The translations under genes and the position numbers were made by a program. From positions 1-15,442 of the forward strand of contig JAHJZF010000053.1 of the NCBI GenBank assembly GCA_018826645.1: a stretch of DNA of 15,442 nt, written 5' to 3'. The notes under the pieces are model-generated. The model worked only from the letters and a program-made list of their open reading frames with translations, was not told the DNA's origin and searched no databases. The first letter of the stretch is position 1. Every line of letters starts with the position of its first letter. This stretch comes from Patescibacteria group bacterium (lineage in GTDB: Bacteria; Patescibacteriota; Minisyncoccia; UBA6257; Colwellbacteraceae). This document shows positions 5,653 through 14,068 of this stretch, piece by piece.

Positions 5653-6927
5653 ATGATGGATTTCAAAAAAACCGTTTTAGATAACGGTCTAAGAATTATT
5701 GTCGCTCCCCAGAAAGACAATCCAGCCGTTACGGTTTTGGTGCTTGTGTCTACGGGTTCAAAATATGAAACCAAAGAACTTAATGGCATCTCACACTTTT
5801 TAGAACACATGGTCTTCAAAGGGACAGAGAAACGACCCAAGGCTATTGATATTAGTACCGAGCTGGATTCAATTGGTGCTTCCTATAATGCCTTCACTGA
5901 TTTTGAAATGACGGGCTATTACGCGAAGGTGGATAAAGACCATTTCGACAAAGCATTGGACGTAGTCTCTGACATATATTTGGGCCAAGTTTTTGATAAA
6001 GAAGAGATAGACAAAGAAAGGGGTCCAGTTATAGAAGAGATAAACATGATTGAAGATGCGCCCATGAGAAAGATCTATTATAGGTTTGACGGACTTCTTT
6101 ATGGCGACCAACCAGCGGGTTGGGACATAGCTGGACCGAAAGAAGTCATTCAAAAGATTCAAAGAGAAGATTTTTTGAAATATAAAAAAGACCATTATGT
6201 GGCCTCATCCACGGTTGTGATTGTGGCGGGAGCAGTAGATGCAGAAGAGGCAACCGAAAAGATTAAAGAAATCTTTAAAGACATTCCTACGGGAGATAAG
6301 AAAGATAAATTGCCCGTCAAAGAAGAGCAATCGAGCCCAGGACTTCTAATAGAAGACAAAGACACGGAACAAAGCCACCTTATCTTAGGAGTTAGAAGTT
6401 ATGACATCGAGGACGAAAGAAAATATGCTCTTAATGTTTTAGCTGAAGTTCTGGGTGGTGGAATGAGTTCGCGTCTTTTTCAGAAAGTCCGTGAAGAGAT
6501 GGGCGCTGCTTATTACGTGGGCGCTGGTAGTCGAGAGTTAACCGATCATGGTAAATTTATTGCCAGGGCTGGAGCGAATAACAGTCTTTTATTCGATGTC
6601 GTCGAAGCTATCCTAGAAGAATTTAGGAGGATGAAGGTGGAGTTAGTGGAAGAGAAGGAGCTTCAAAAAGCGAAAGATCATTTTATAGGTGGACTCATGC
6701 TTGGCCTAGAAACATCAGACGAAGTAGCTGGCTATTATGGCCAGCAAGAGATTCTAGTGGGAGATTTAATGAAGCCCGATAAGCTGGCAGATAAAATAAG
6801 AGAGGTAACCGCTGAAGATGTTCGAGAGGTTGCTAAAGATATTTTTCAAAACAACAAACTCAATTTGGCCGTCATTGGTCCATCGATTGACGAAGAAAGA
6901 TTGAAGTCTATTCTAAAAATAGATTAG
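5653..6927 (+). CDS. M16 family zinc peptidase (processing-peptidase-like)
   Basis: The 424-residue protein has the inverted zinc motif HFLEH at residues 48-52: His48 and His52 bind zinc and Glu51 is the catalytic base. The third ligand is Glu128 or Glu129 in PVIEEINMIED. The C-terminal half has GGGMSSRLFQKVREEMGAAYYVGAG, the conserved Arg/Tyr region that completes the active site in M16B enzymes. Both homologous halves are present, as in mitochondrial processing peptidase subunits and bacterial PqqL/YmxG-type proteins. No signal peptide is seen, so it is likely cytoplasmic; it may degrade peptides or cleaved presequences. No inactive partner subunit lies next to it, so a homodimer is likely. 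The start could be the ATG at 5653 or the directly following ATG at 5656. The stop is TAG. Confidence 0.9.
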   Translation: MMDFKKTVLDNGLRIIVAPQKDNPAVTVLVLVSTGSKYETKELNGISHFLEHMVFKGTEKRPKAIDISTELDSIGASYNAFTDFEMTGYYAKVDKDHFDKALDVVSDIYLGQVFDKEEIDKERGPVIEEINMIEDAPMRKIYYRFDGLLYGDQPAGWDIAGPKEVIQKIQREDFLKYKKDHYVASSTVVIVAGAVDAEEATEKIKEIFKDIPTGDKKDKLPVKEEQSSPGLLIEDKDTEQSHLILGVRSYDIEDERKYALNVLAEVLGGGMSSRLFQKVREEMGAAYYVGAGSRELTDHGKFIARAGANNSLLFDVVEAILEEFRRMKVELVEEKELQKAKDHFIGGLMLGLETSDEVAGYYGQQEILVGDLMKPDKLADKIREVTAEDVREVAKDIFQNNKLNLAVIGPSIDEERLKSILKID

Positions 6928-6937
6928 AATTAGGGCA

Positions 6938-7966
6938 ATGGCCCAGAATAACAACGTTGAAGTCTCTTGGATAAGCTTGTGGAGAGTGGTTTTAATGGTT
7001 AGCTTCGTCCTCGCCTTGTATATGATGCGCGAAACAGTAGCAATATTACTCTTGGCGCTTATCATTTCCACCGTTCTTGATCGTCCAGTTGACACTTTAG
7101 AGAATCATAAGATTCCAAGGATTTTGGGGACTATTTTGGTTTATTTAGCCTCTTTTGTATTTTTGGCTTTTCTTTTCTATACAGTTATTCCAATAGCGAT
7201 AATTGAATTAAACAATTTATTTCACAATCTTGGCGGTGTTCTCGATGAATCTCTTGGTTCCGGATTTTCAAATCAATCCTTCTTCTTTTCAAGTCCAGGC
7301 GTTCAACAGTTCACAGAGACTCTTCTTTCCGGTGGAGTTTCCTTCCTAGAGATATTGGGAAAATTAGTTGGAGGAGTAACTTTCGTTATAGCCACTCTGG
7401 TGCTTTCCTTCTACCTAACGGTTAGCCAAGAAGGAGTTAAGAAGTTTCTAGTAGCAATCTTTCCAGACACAACCGAAGACAAGGTCGTTCAGCTTTACGA
7501 GCGCACCAAAAAAAGAATAGGTAAGTGGTTCCAGGCGCAACTTTTCTTAAGTCTTATTGTCGGTACGCTTGCTTTTGTGGGTCTTTCTCTCTTAGGCGTT
7601 AAATACGCACTTGTGTTAGCCATTATTGCCGGCCTACTTGAATTGATTCCAATCGTTGGTCCAATCTTTGCTGGTGCTCTAGCTGTGAGCATCGCCCTCA
7701 CTAATTCTTTAACACTCGGCATCTATACTTTGATTTTATTTTTGGGCATCCAACAACTAGAGAACAACATTCTTGTACCCCTGATAATGAGGAAACAAAC
7801 CGGCGTACATCCGGTAATGATTCTGGTAGCAATCTTGGGAGGAGCTCAAATTGCCGGTCTTGTGGGAGTGCTTCTGGCGGTTCCGGTAGCTGTCTTTGTT
7901 CAAGAGATGGCAGAGGAGTGGATGAGTGTGAAGTCCAAGAAACGCAAGGGAAGACTTGCGGTATAA
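6938..7966 (+). CDS. AI-2E family transporter (PerM/YdiK-like membrane protein)
   Basis: The 342-residue integral membrane protein has about eight hydrophobic segments (near 12-30, 32-48, 62-88, 142-162, 200-220, 222-250, 258-275 and 292-322) with a soluble loop at about 95-140. Family hallmarks are DRPVDTLE (48-55), ELIPIVGP (235-242), and QQLENNILVPLIM (272-284). Members were named for export of autoinducer-2, but many transport other things (for example Na+/H+ exchange), so the substrate is open. The C-terminus is basic (KSKKRKGR), fitting a cytoplasmic tail. It is one of few genes here with an SD-like stretch (AGGG, 3 nt before the ATG), though this is weak and close. The gene lies 10 nt after the peptidase gene. 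The stop is TAA. Confidence 0.88.
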   Translation: MAQNNNVEVSWISLWRVVLMVSFVLALYMMRETVAILLLALIISTVLDRPVDTLENHKIPRILGTILVYLASFVFLAFLFYTVIPIAIIELNNLFHNLGGVLDESLGSGFSNQSFFFSSPGVQQFTETLLSGGVSFLEILGKLVGGVTFVIATLVLSFYLTVSQEGVKKFLVAIFPDTTEDKVVQLYERTKKRIGKWFQAQLFLSLIVGTLAFVGLSLLGVKYALVLAIIAGLLELIPIVGPIFAGALAVSIALTNSLTLGIYTLILFLGIQQLENNILVPLIMRKQTGVHPVMILVAILGGAQIAGLVGVLLAVPVAVFVQEMAEEWMSVKSKKRKGRLAV

Positions 7967-7984
7967 AGAAGGCTTCTCTAGTAT
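7956..7984 (+). promoter_or_regulatory. Possible internal promoter before metG
   Basis: TTGCGG (7956-7961), a 17-nt spacer and TAGTAT (7979-7984) straddle the end of the transporter gene. The expected start near 7991 would leave about 10 nt before the metG ATG, with no ribosome-binding site. The 34-nt gap here is the largest in the + strand unit, which makes a promoter plausible. The hexamers resemble those before the nucleotidyltransferase gene (TTGCGT, 17 nt, TAGATT). Confidence 0.4.
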
Positions 7985-8000
7985 TTGTGTTTGAATCCCT

Positions 8001-9452
8001 ATGAGAAAGGAGTTTTATATAACAACCCCCATATACTATGTTAACGACAAACCCCACGTAGGGCATGCTTATACAAATGTTGCCACAGATGCAATTGCTC
8101 GTTGGAGACGTGCCCAAGGGGATGATGTTTTCTTTTTGACGGGCACAGATGAACATGGAACCAAAAATCAACGTTCTGCAGAAAAAGTTGGCGAAGAGAC
8201 ACAGGGTTTCGTCGATAAAATCGCTGACAAATTTAAAGACTTAAAAGAAGTCCTTGATTTAAGTTGGGATTTTTTCATTAGAACTTCTGATAAAGAAATC
8301 CATTGGCCTGGAGCGCAAGCCTTGTGGAAAAAATTAGAAGAGGTTGGCGATATTTACTGGAAAGATTATGAAGGTTTTTATTGTGTGGGGTGCGAAGCGT
8401 TTGTGACAGAGAAAGATCTGGTGGACGACGTATGCCCAGATCACAAGACGAAGCCAGAGCTTATTAAAGAGAAGAACCTATACTTCAAATTATCTAAATA
8501 TTCAAAACAAATCGAGAAAGCTATTGAGACGGGGGAGCTTAATGTTCAACCCGAGACTCGTCGTAATGAAATCCTGGCATTTATTAGGGGTGGTCTTGAA
8601 GATGTTAGCTTTTCGAGACCTAAAGATAAGCTTAAGTGGGGAGTACCCGTTCCTGACCACGAAGATCAGGTAATGTATGTCTGGTGTGACGCTCTTTCGA
8701 ACTATATATCTGCTATCGGCTATGGCAGAGACGAGAAGGAGTTCAATAAATGGTGGCCAGCAGACGTTCACGTTATTGGCAAAGACATCCTTCGTTTTCA
8801 TGCTGCTATATGGCCAGGGATGCTTTTGTCGGCTGGATTGCCTCTTCCTAAAAGTATTTTTGTGCACGGTTTTATTACTTCCGAAGGAGAAAAGATGTCA
8901 AAAACTATCGGAAATGTTATCGATCCATTTGAAGTGGTAGAGGAATTTGGTTCAGATGCTTTTCGTTATTACTTGCTTCGTGAAATACCCTCTGACGAGG
9001 ATGGAGATTTTAGTATAGATAAGTTTAAAGAACGCTATAATGCAGACCTAGCTAATGGTCTTGGCAATTTTGCGTCACGAGTTACGACATTGGCAGAAAA
9101 AGCAGAGGGATTGGCGGGTCTGTTGGTCGATGAGGAGATTCAAAACAAAATAACAGAAACAGCCATCTCTGCCGCTAAAGAAGCAGAGAGGTTTAAGCTC
9201 CACGAAGTCACCGCTAAGATATGGGCGCTTATAAAGTTTGGAGACGGCTATATTAATAAACACAAGCCATGGGAGACGGACGACGCACAAGTAATATTTA
9301 ATTTGTTGGCGCTTTTGGATGCAATAGCTAGTTTCGCCTCGCCGATAGTGCCTAAAGCGGCTGGCATAATCCAGAAATCTATTAAGAAAGAAGACGGCAA
9401 GATTATTGGTGCTCAAAAAGTTGTAAATCTTTTCCCAAGACTAGATGCCTAA
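8001..9452 (+). CDS. metG: Methionyl-tRNA synthetase
   Basis: This class I synthetase charges both initiator and elongator tRNA-Met. The Rossmann fold begins with FYITTPIYYVNDKPHVGHAY, with the HIGH motif as HVGH at 19-22, followed by FLTGTDEHG (45-53). The zinc knuckle is of the Cys/His type (Cys128, Cys131, Cys145, His148), in the CVGCEAF...CPDH form seen in Thermus-like enzymes. The KMSKS loop is KMSKT (298-302). Residues 300-480 form the anticodon-binding helical domain (FKERYNADLANGLGNFASR). The 483-residue length shows that the C-terminal tRNA-binding/dimerisation domain found in many bacteria is absent, so a monomer is likely. Its last 8 nt overlap the start of tatD, which suggests coupled translation. 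The stop is TAA. Confidence 0.95.
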   Translation: MRKEFYITTPIYYVNDKPHVGHAYTNVATDAIARWRRAQGDDVFFLTGTDEHGTKNQRSAEKVGEETQGFVDKIADKFKDLKEVLDLSWDFFIRTSDKEIHWPGAQALWKKLEEVGDIYWKDYEGFYCVGCEAFVTEKDLVDDVCPDHKTKPELIKEKNLYFKLSKYSKQIEKAIETGELNVQPETRRNEILAFIRGGLEDVSFSRPKDKLKWGVPVPDHEDQVMYVWCDALSNYISAIGYGRDEKEFNKWWPADVHVIGKDILRFHAAIWPGMLLSAGLPLPKSIFVHGFITSEGEKMSKTIGNVIDPFEVVEEFGSDAFRYYLLREIPSDEDGDFSIDKFKERYNADLANGLGNFASRVTTLAEKAEGLAGLLVDEEIQNKITETAISAAKEAERFKLHEVTAKIWALIKFGDGYINKHKPWETDDAQVIFNLLALLDAIASFASPIVPKAAGIIQKSIKKEDGKIIGAQKVVNLFPRLDA

Positions 9453-10281
9453 ATTAATAGATGCTCATACACACGTTCATTTCTCTGCTTACGGCGACGA
9501 ATCTGAAGATGTGGTTCAAAGAGCCCTTAGTGAAGACATCTGGCTAATCACGGTTGGCACGCAAAAAGATACATCTAGGGGGGCAGTAGAATTAGCCGAG
9601 AAATATGATGAGGGAGTTTATGCATCGATTGCTCTTCATCCAATCCATACAGAGAAGTCGTATCACGACCCGAAGGAGCTTGGAGCTGGTGGCGACGGAC
9701 AAGGATTTACCAGTAGGGGAGAGGATTTTGATTACGAATATTATAAAAAATTAGGGCAAAGTGAAAAAGTGGTTTCCATAGGCGAGTGTGGTTTGGATTA
9801 TTTTCGCTTAAGCCCAGATACAAAAGAAAAGCAGGTAGAAGCTTTCACGGCACAAATCGATTTGGCAAAAGATTTGAACCTTCCTTTAATGATTCATTGT
9901 CGAGACGCGTTCTCCGACCTAATAGAAGTTCTAAAAACAAACAAAGAGAAGTTGAAAGAAGATTGTCCCGGCGTAAATCATTTTTTTGCGGGCTCTATAA
10001 AGAACGCCAAAGAACTTTTAGGGCTCGGCTTTTATTTCACCTTTGGCGGAGTAATCACGTTTACTCACGACTATGATGAAGTCATCAGGTATATTGGATT
10101 AGATAGAATAATGGTTGAAACAGATGCGCCCTACGTTGCTCCCGTGCCATATCGTGGTAAGCGTAATGAACCGGCCTTTGTTAAACATACGGCAGAAAAG
10201 CTGGCTGAAATTTTAGATAAAGACTTCGAAGAGGTGGCTCAAAAGACAGTCGAGAATACTCGCAAGGTTTTCAATATTTAA
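9445..10281 (+). CDS. tatD: TatD family metal-dependent hydrolase (DNase)
   Basis: TatD proteins are TIM-barrel metal-dependent nucleases linked to DNA repair and quality control. All metal-ligand motifs are visible in the 278-residue protein: HTH (His8, His10) at the start, Glu114 in IGECGLDYFR, His151 in MIHCRD, His179 in VNHFFAGS, and Asp227 in VETDAPYVAP. The PYRGKRNEP signature follows. An insertion at about residues 70-98 (SYHDPKELGAGGDGQGF and following) sits between the HP motif and the Glu-containing strand and is longer than in most relatives. The ATG lies inside the last codons of metG (8-nt overlap). The metG-tatD pair is an old gene order, seen in Bacillus subtilis as metS-yabD. 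The stop is TAA. Confidence 0.93.
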   Translation: MPKLIDAHTHVHFSAYGDESEDVVQRALSEDIWLITVGTQKDTSRGAVELAEKYDEGVYASIALHPIHTEKSYHDPKELGAGGDGQGFTSRGEDFDYEYYKKLGQSEKVVSIGECGLDYFRLSPDTKEKQVEAFTAQIDLAKDLNLPLMIHCRDAFSDLIEVLKTNKEKLKEDCPGVNHFFAGSIKNAKELLGLGFYFTFGGVITFTHDYDEVIRYIGLDRIMVETDAPYVAPVPYRGKRNEPAFVKHTAEKLAEILDKDFEEVAQKTVENTRKVFNI

Positions 10282-10282
10282 G

Positions 10283-10288
10283 TAGTAT
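10283..10288 (+). promoter_or_regulatory. Possible -10 element before leuS
   Basis: TAGTAT, identical to the candidate -10 before metG, ends 7 nt before the leuS ATG, in the same position as the elements before the hydrolase and recO genes. No good -35 is seen. It lies in the 14-nt gap after tatD. This is a weak call that rests on position and repeat use. Confidence 0.25.
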
Positions 10289-10295
10289 AAAGCTT

Positions 10296-12758
10296 ATGAG
10301 ATATCCTTTCTCCAAAACCGAAAAGAAATGGACAAAGAAATGGCTCGACACAAGAATTTACGAGCCCGATTTAGATAAAGCCAAGAAGCCTTTCTATAAT
10401 TTGATGATGTTTCCATACCCTTCGGCTGAAGGTATGCATGTTGGAAATGCTTATGCTTTCACGGGGAGTGATATCTATGGGCGATACAAGAGGATGCAGG
10501 GCCACGATGTGTTTGAACCGATAGGTCTAGATGGATTCGGCATCCATAGCGAAAATTATGCCCTGAAAATGAATACTCATCCTGCAGAACAGGCAGAGGT
10601 CTCAGAAAAGAGGTTTTTCAAACAGCTTCAGGAGATAGGCAATGGATTTGCTTGGGAGGAACGTTTGGCAACTTTTCATCCAGATTACTACAAATGGACT
10701 CAGTGGATATTTATTCAAATGTGGAAGCAGGGGCTTGTAGAACGCAAAAAGTCTAGTGTTAATTGGTGCCCATCGTGCAAGACCGTTCTGGCAGATGAGC
10801 AGGTTGTTAGCGGTAGGTGCGAGAGGTGCAGCACAGACGTCACTAAGAAAGAGCTCGAGCAGTGGTTTTTTAAGATTACAGATTATGCCGAGAAGCTTTT
10901 AGGAAACCTTGAAAAATTGGATTGGTCTGAAAATATTAAAATTGCTCAGAACAATTGGATTGGCAAATCCGAGGGAGCGCTTGTTCAGTTTCCTATTACT
11001 GAGTTAGAAGAGAAGATAGAGATATTTACTACTCGACCGGATACAATTTTTGGCGCCACCTATATGGTTCTGGCTCCAGAGCATCCGCTTGTTCAAAAAT
11101 TGGAAAATAAAATCTCTAACAAAAAAGCGGTTGAAGATTATATTACGAAGACCAAGAGTAAAACCGAGAACGAAAGGATAGCCGATATCAAATCTAAGAC
11201 TGGAGTTGAACTTAAAGGCGTTAGGGCTCTCAACCCAGTCAATCAAAAAGAAATTCCAATTTGGATAGCTGACTATGTTTTAGCATCTTATGGGACGGGC
11301 GCTATTATGGCTGTTCCGGGGCAGGATGAGAGAGACTGGGAGTTCGCTGAAGAATTTAAACTACCTATCGTTCGTACGGTAGAGCCACCCAAAAATTTTA
11401 AAGGAAATGCATATTTAGAAGACGGACCGGCCATTAACAGTGATTTCTTAGATGGATTAGATATCAATGGGGCAAAAGTCAAAATAATTAAATGGTTGAA
11501 AGATAAGAATTATGGTGAGTCAAAAGTAAACTACCATCTTCGTGATTGGCTTATCTCTCGTCAGAGATATTGGGGGGCACCGATTCCGATGATTTATTGT
11601 AAAAAATGCGATTGGCAACCTGCTCCTCTAAAAGATCTGCCTATTCTTTTGCCAAAACTAAAAGACTTTAGACCGAAGGGTACGGGCGAAGCCCCACTTG
11701 CTTCCTCTTCGGCTTTCTATAAGACCAAATGTCCGAAATGTAAGGGGCCAGCTCGTCGCGAGACAGATGTGTCGGACACTTTTCTAGATTCATCCTGGTA
11801 TTTTTATCGCTACATCAATATGGATAAAAAGAAAGAGGCTTTTAACAAGGTTAGGGTGAAAAAGTGGCTTCCTGTTGATATGTATATTGGTGGAGCAGAG
11901 CACGCCGTTTTACACCTTTTGTATTCAAGATTTTTAGCTATGGCATTTAAAGACATGGGGCTTATTGATTTTGAGGAGCCGTTCACTGCCCTAAGGAGCC
12001 ATGGAATGATTATCAAAGAAGGCGCCAAGATGTCTAAGTCGAAAGGCAACGTAGTTGTGCCAGATGAATATATTCGTAAATTCGGAGCAGACACTCTTAG
12101 AATGTACTTGATGTTTATCGGTCCTTTCCAAGAAGGTGGAGATTGGCGAGACGGCGGTATAACAGGAATAGACAGATTCCTCAATCGAATCTGGAATTAT
12201 TTTGAGAGCAGAGAAGAGTTCAGCAAAAAATATCCCTCTGCCAGCAATTCTTCGGCTAGAGAAGAAATTCTGCCGATATTTCACCAGACTATAAAGAAGG
12301 TTGGAGAAGATATAGAAGATCTTAAATACAACACCGCCATTAGCCAGCTAATGATTTTGTTCAACAAGATGGAGGAGCCCCTCGGCGACAGAAAAGGTCC
12401 AGCGAAAGGATTCGCAGCTTTGAACAGCGAAGAACACGGCGACTTTTTGAAGCTTTTAGCGCCATTTACTCCATTTATCACAGAGGAGCTTTGGGAAAAG
12501 CTAGGCAATAAATATTCAGTTCATCAGCAAGAGTGGCCAGAGTACAAAGATAAGAACCTTATCACAGACGAGATTAGCCTAATAATCCAGGTCAACGGTA
12601 AGTTAAGAGGGACTATTCAGGTGGCTCGTGAAGTCAACGAAAAAGAAGCCACAGAGATTGCTAGGGGCATAGATAGCGTAAAAACTGCTTTAGGCAAGAA
12701 GAAAGTTAAAAAAACTATTTTTGTTTCAGGCAGACTTATTAACTTCGTCATCAACTAG
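10296..12758 (+). CDS. leuS: Leucyl-tRNA synthetase, divergent type
   Basis: This class I synthetase charges tRNA-Leu and has a hydrolytic editing domain. The 820-residue chain is complete. It has FPYPSAEGMHVGNAY with the HIGH motif as HVGN (48-51), a Cys4 zinc set (Cys158, Cys161, Cys175, Cys178), and the CP1 editing domain at about 225-415 with TTRPDTIFG (from Thr245) and GTGAIMAVPGQDERDWEF (Gln343 where His is usual). A second Cys pair set follows (Cys435, Cys438, Cys479, Cys482). It then has DTFLDSSWYFYRY, KMSKSKGN (578-585), a helical anticodon domain and the C-terminal NGKLRGTI segment. The residues after the first motif (GLDGFGIHSENYA, where GWDAFGLPAE is usual) mark a divergent branch. 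It lies 14 nt after tatD and 17 nt before murF. The stop is TAG. Confidence 0.94.
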   Translation: MRYPFSKTEKKWTKKWLDTRIYEPDLDKAKKPFYNLMMFPYPSAEGMHVGNAYAFTGSDIYGRYKRMQGHDVFEPIGLDGFGIHSENYALKMNTHPAEQAEVSEKRFFKQLQEIGNGFAWEERLATFHPDYYKWTQWIFIQMWKQGLVERKKSSVNWCPSCKTVLADEQVVSGRCERCSTDVTKKELEQWFFKITDYAEKLLGNLEKLDWSENIKIAQNNWIGKSEGALVQFPITELEEKIEIFTTRPDTIFGATYMVLAPEHPLVQKLENKISNKKAVEDYITKTKSKTENERIADIKSKTGVELKGVRALNPVNQKEIPIWIADYVLASYGTGAIMAVPGQDERDWEFAEEFKLPIVRTVEPPKNFKGNAYLEDGPAINSDFLDGLDINGAKVKIIKWLKDKNYGESKVNYHLRDWLISRQRYWGAPIPMIYCKKCDWQPAPLKDLPILLPKLKDFRPKGTGEAPLASSSAFYKTKCPKCKGPARRETDVSDTFLDSSWYFYRYINMDKKKEAFNKVRVKKWLPVDMYIGGAEHAVLHLLYSRFLAMAFKDMGLIDFEEPFTALRSHGMIIKEGAKMSKSKGNVVVPDEYIRKFGADTLRMYLMFIGPFQEGGDWRDGGITGIDRFLNRIWNYFESREEFSKKYPSASNSSAREEILPIFHQTIKKVGEDIEDLKYNTAISQLMILFNKMEEPLGDRKGPAKGFAALNSEEHGDFLKLLAPFTPFITEELWEKLGNKYSVHQQEWPEYKDKNLITDEISLIIQVNGKLRGTIQVAREVNEKEATEIARGIDSVKTALGKKKVKKTIFVSGRLINFVIN

Positions 12759-12775
12759 ATTAAAAAACTAAGAAC

Positions 12776-14068
12776 ATGAGGAAGAAAATATTAAATCTAT
12801 TTAATTTTCTTCTTAAACACCTTGCCAAGGCAACTATCAAAAAATACAACCCAAGAATTATTGGTATTACTGGCAGTGTGGGCAAAACCACAACCAAAGA
12901 TGCTATCTACACGGTCTTGAAAAGTGCGGGGCTCCAAGCGCGTGCGACTGGTGGCAATTTAAATAACGAGACGGGAATGCCTTTAGTAATTTTGGGAGAC
13001 TACAAAAGGTCTGGAGGCGCTTTGTTTTTAACGGGGGCTATTTTAAGGGGCCTTTTTAACCTTATAAGAAGGAATCGTAATTACCCTAAGATTTTAATAT
13101 TAGAATATTCAGCAGATAAGCCAGGAGATTTAGATTACTTGATAAGTATTGCCCGACCAGATATGGCCGTCGTTACGGCTATTGGGCAAACGCCCGTACA
13201 TATTGAGTTCTACCAAAATGTTGAGCAGGTAATTTTGGAGAAATCTAAACTTGTTGAGGCCGTTCGGCCTGGGGGCAACGTAATTTTAAATGCCGATGAT
13301 CCAGACGTAGCGGGTATGGCCAATCGAGCGAAAGCTAAAGTCAAAACATACGGTTTCACAGATTCCGCCGACGTAGAATTGAAAGATTTTCGCAATAAGA
13401 CTAATGGTCTAGTTCCAATTGGTACAGGTTTTAGCATTAAAGTCAGTGGCGAATCGGTACCTGTTGAGATGAGGGGCGTGCTAGGCAAGTCGGGGGCATA
13501 TGCTACTGGCGCAGCTACAGTTGCTGGCATCATTGTCGGTTTAACTTTGGGAGAAATTAATAAAGCTCTTCTTTCCTATAAGGGTGAAAAAGGAAGAACT
13601 AAAATTATAGAAGGAATAAAAGAGACTTATATAATCGATGACACATATAACGCTTCCCCAGAATCAACTAAAAATGCATTAGACATTTTGAAAAGCCTGA
13701 GGGCTAAAAGAAAAATTATTGTTATGGGCGACATGCTTGAATTGGGGGAACATAGTGAAGCCATCCATAAAGAAATAGGCGAAATAGTAGCAAGGGTGGC
13801 GCATGTTCTAATTACGGTTGGTCCTTATGCTCGTTTGCTCGGCGAGACAGCGATACGGAAAGGTCTGCCCGATGACGATGTATATTTTTTCGACAAGTCA
13901 GGCGAGGCGGGTCTTAAATTAAACGAGATATTAGATACGGGAGATTTGATTTTAGTTAAAGGATCTCAATCGATGCGGATGGAGAGAGTGGTAAAATCTA
14001 TAATGAAAAATCCCCAAGAAGCATCTCGGATTCTTGTCCGCCAATATGGAAAGTGGCTTAAGAGTTAG
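12776..14068 (+). CDS. murF: MurF-like Mur ligase lacking the usual N-terminal domain
   Basis: MurF adds D-Ala-D-Ala to UDP-MurNAc-tripeptide, the last cytoplasmic amino-acid step of peptidoglycan precursor synthesis. The ATP-binding P-loop is GITGSVGKTTTK (30-41). It is followed by GGNLNNETGMPL (59-70), the HIEFYQNVEQVILEKSKLVEA stretch (142-162, which includes the position of the usually carbamylated Lys), and NADDPDVAG (172-180). The MurF-type DDTYNASPES follows (288-297), then MGDMLELGE and the C-terminal ligase domain. The P-loop lies about 70-80 residues closer to the N-terminus than in standard MurF: the uridine-binding first domain is missing. In its place is a short basic/hydrophobic helix (MRKKILNLFNFLLKHLAKA). 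Substrate recognition may therefore differ, and MurF activity is inferred. The gene overlaps the converging nucleotidyltransferase gene by 11 bp. The stop is TAG. Confidence 0.82.
   Translation: MRKKILNLFNFLLKHLAKATIKKYNPRIIGITGSVGKTTTKDAIYTVLKSAGLQARATGGNLNNETGMPLVILGDYKRSGGALFLTGAILRGLFNLIRRNRNYPKILILEYSADKPGDLDYLISIARPDMAVVTAIGQTPVHIEFYQNVEQVILEKSKLVEAVRPGGNVILNADDPDVAGMANRAKAKVKTYGFTDSADVELKDFRNKTNGLVPIGTGFSIKVSGESVPVEMRGVLGKSGAYATGAATVAGIIVGLTLGEINKALLSYKGEKGRTKIIEGIKETYIIDDTYNASPESTKNALDILKSLRAKRKIIVMGDMLELGEHSEAIHKEIGEIVARVAHVLITVGPYARLLGETAIRKGLPDDDVYFFDKSGEAGLKLNEILDTGDLILVKGSQSMRMERVVKSIMKNPQEASRILVRQYGKWLKS

Noticed and set aside
7701..8171. 156-residue open frame on the - strand across the transporter/metG junction
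   Set aside because: Overlaps two conserved genes on the other strand and has low-complexity, unstructured-looking composition; a shadow frame.
4260..10295. T-box or other riboswitch leaders upstream of the three aminoacyl-tRNA synthetase genes
   Set aside because: The gaps before the genes are 2, 34 and 14 nt, too short to hold such elements.
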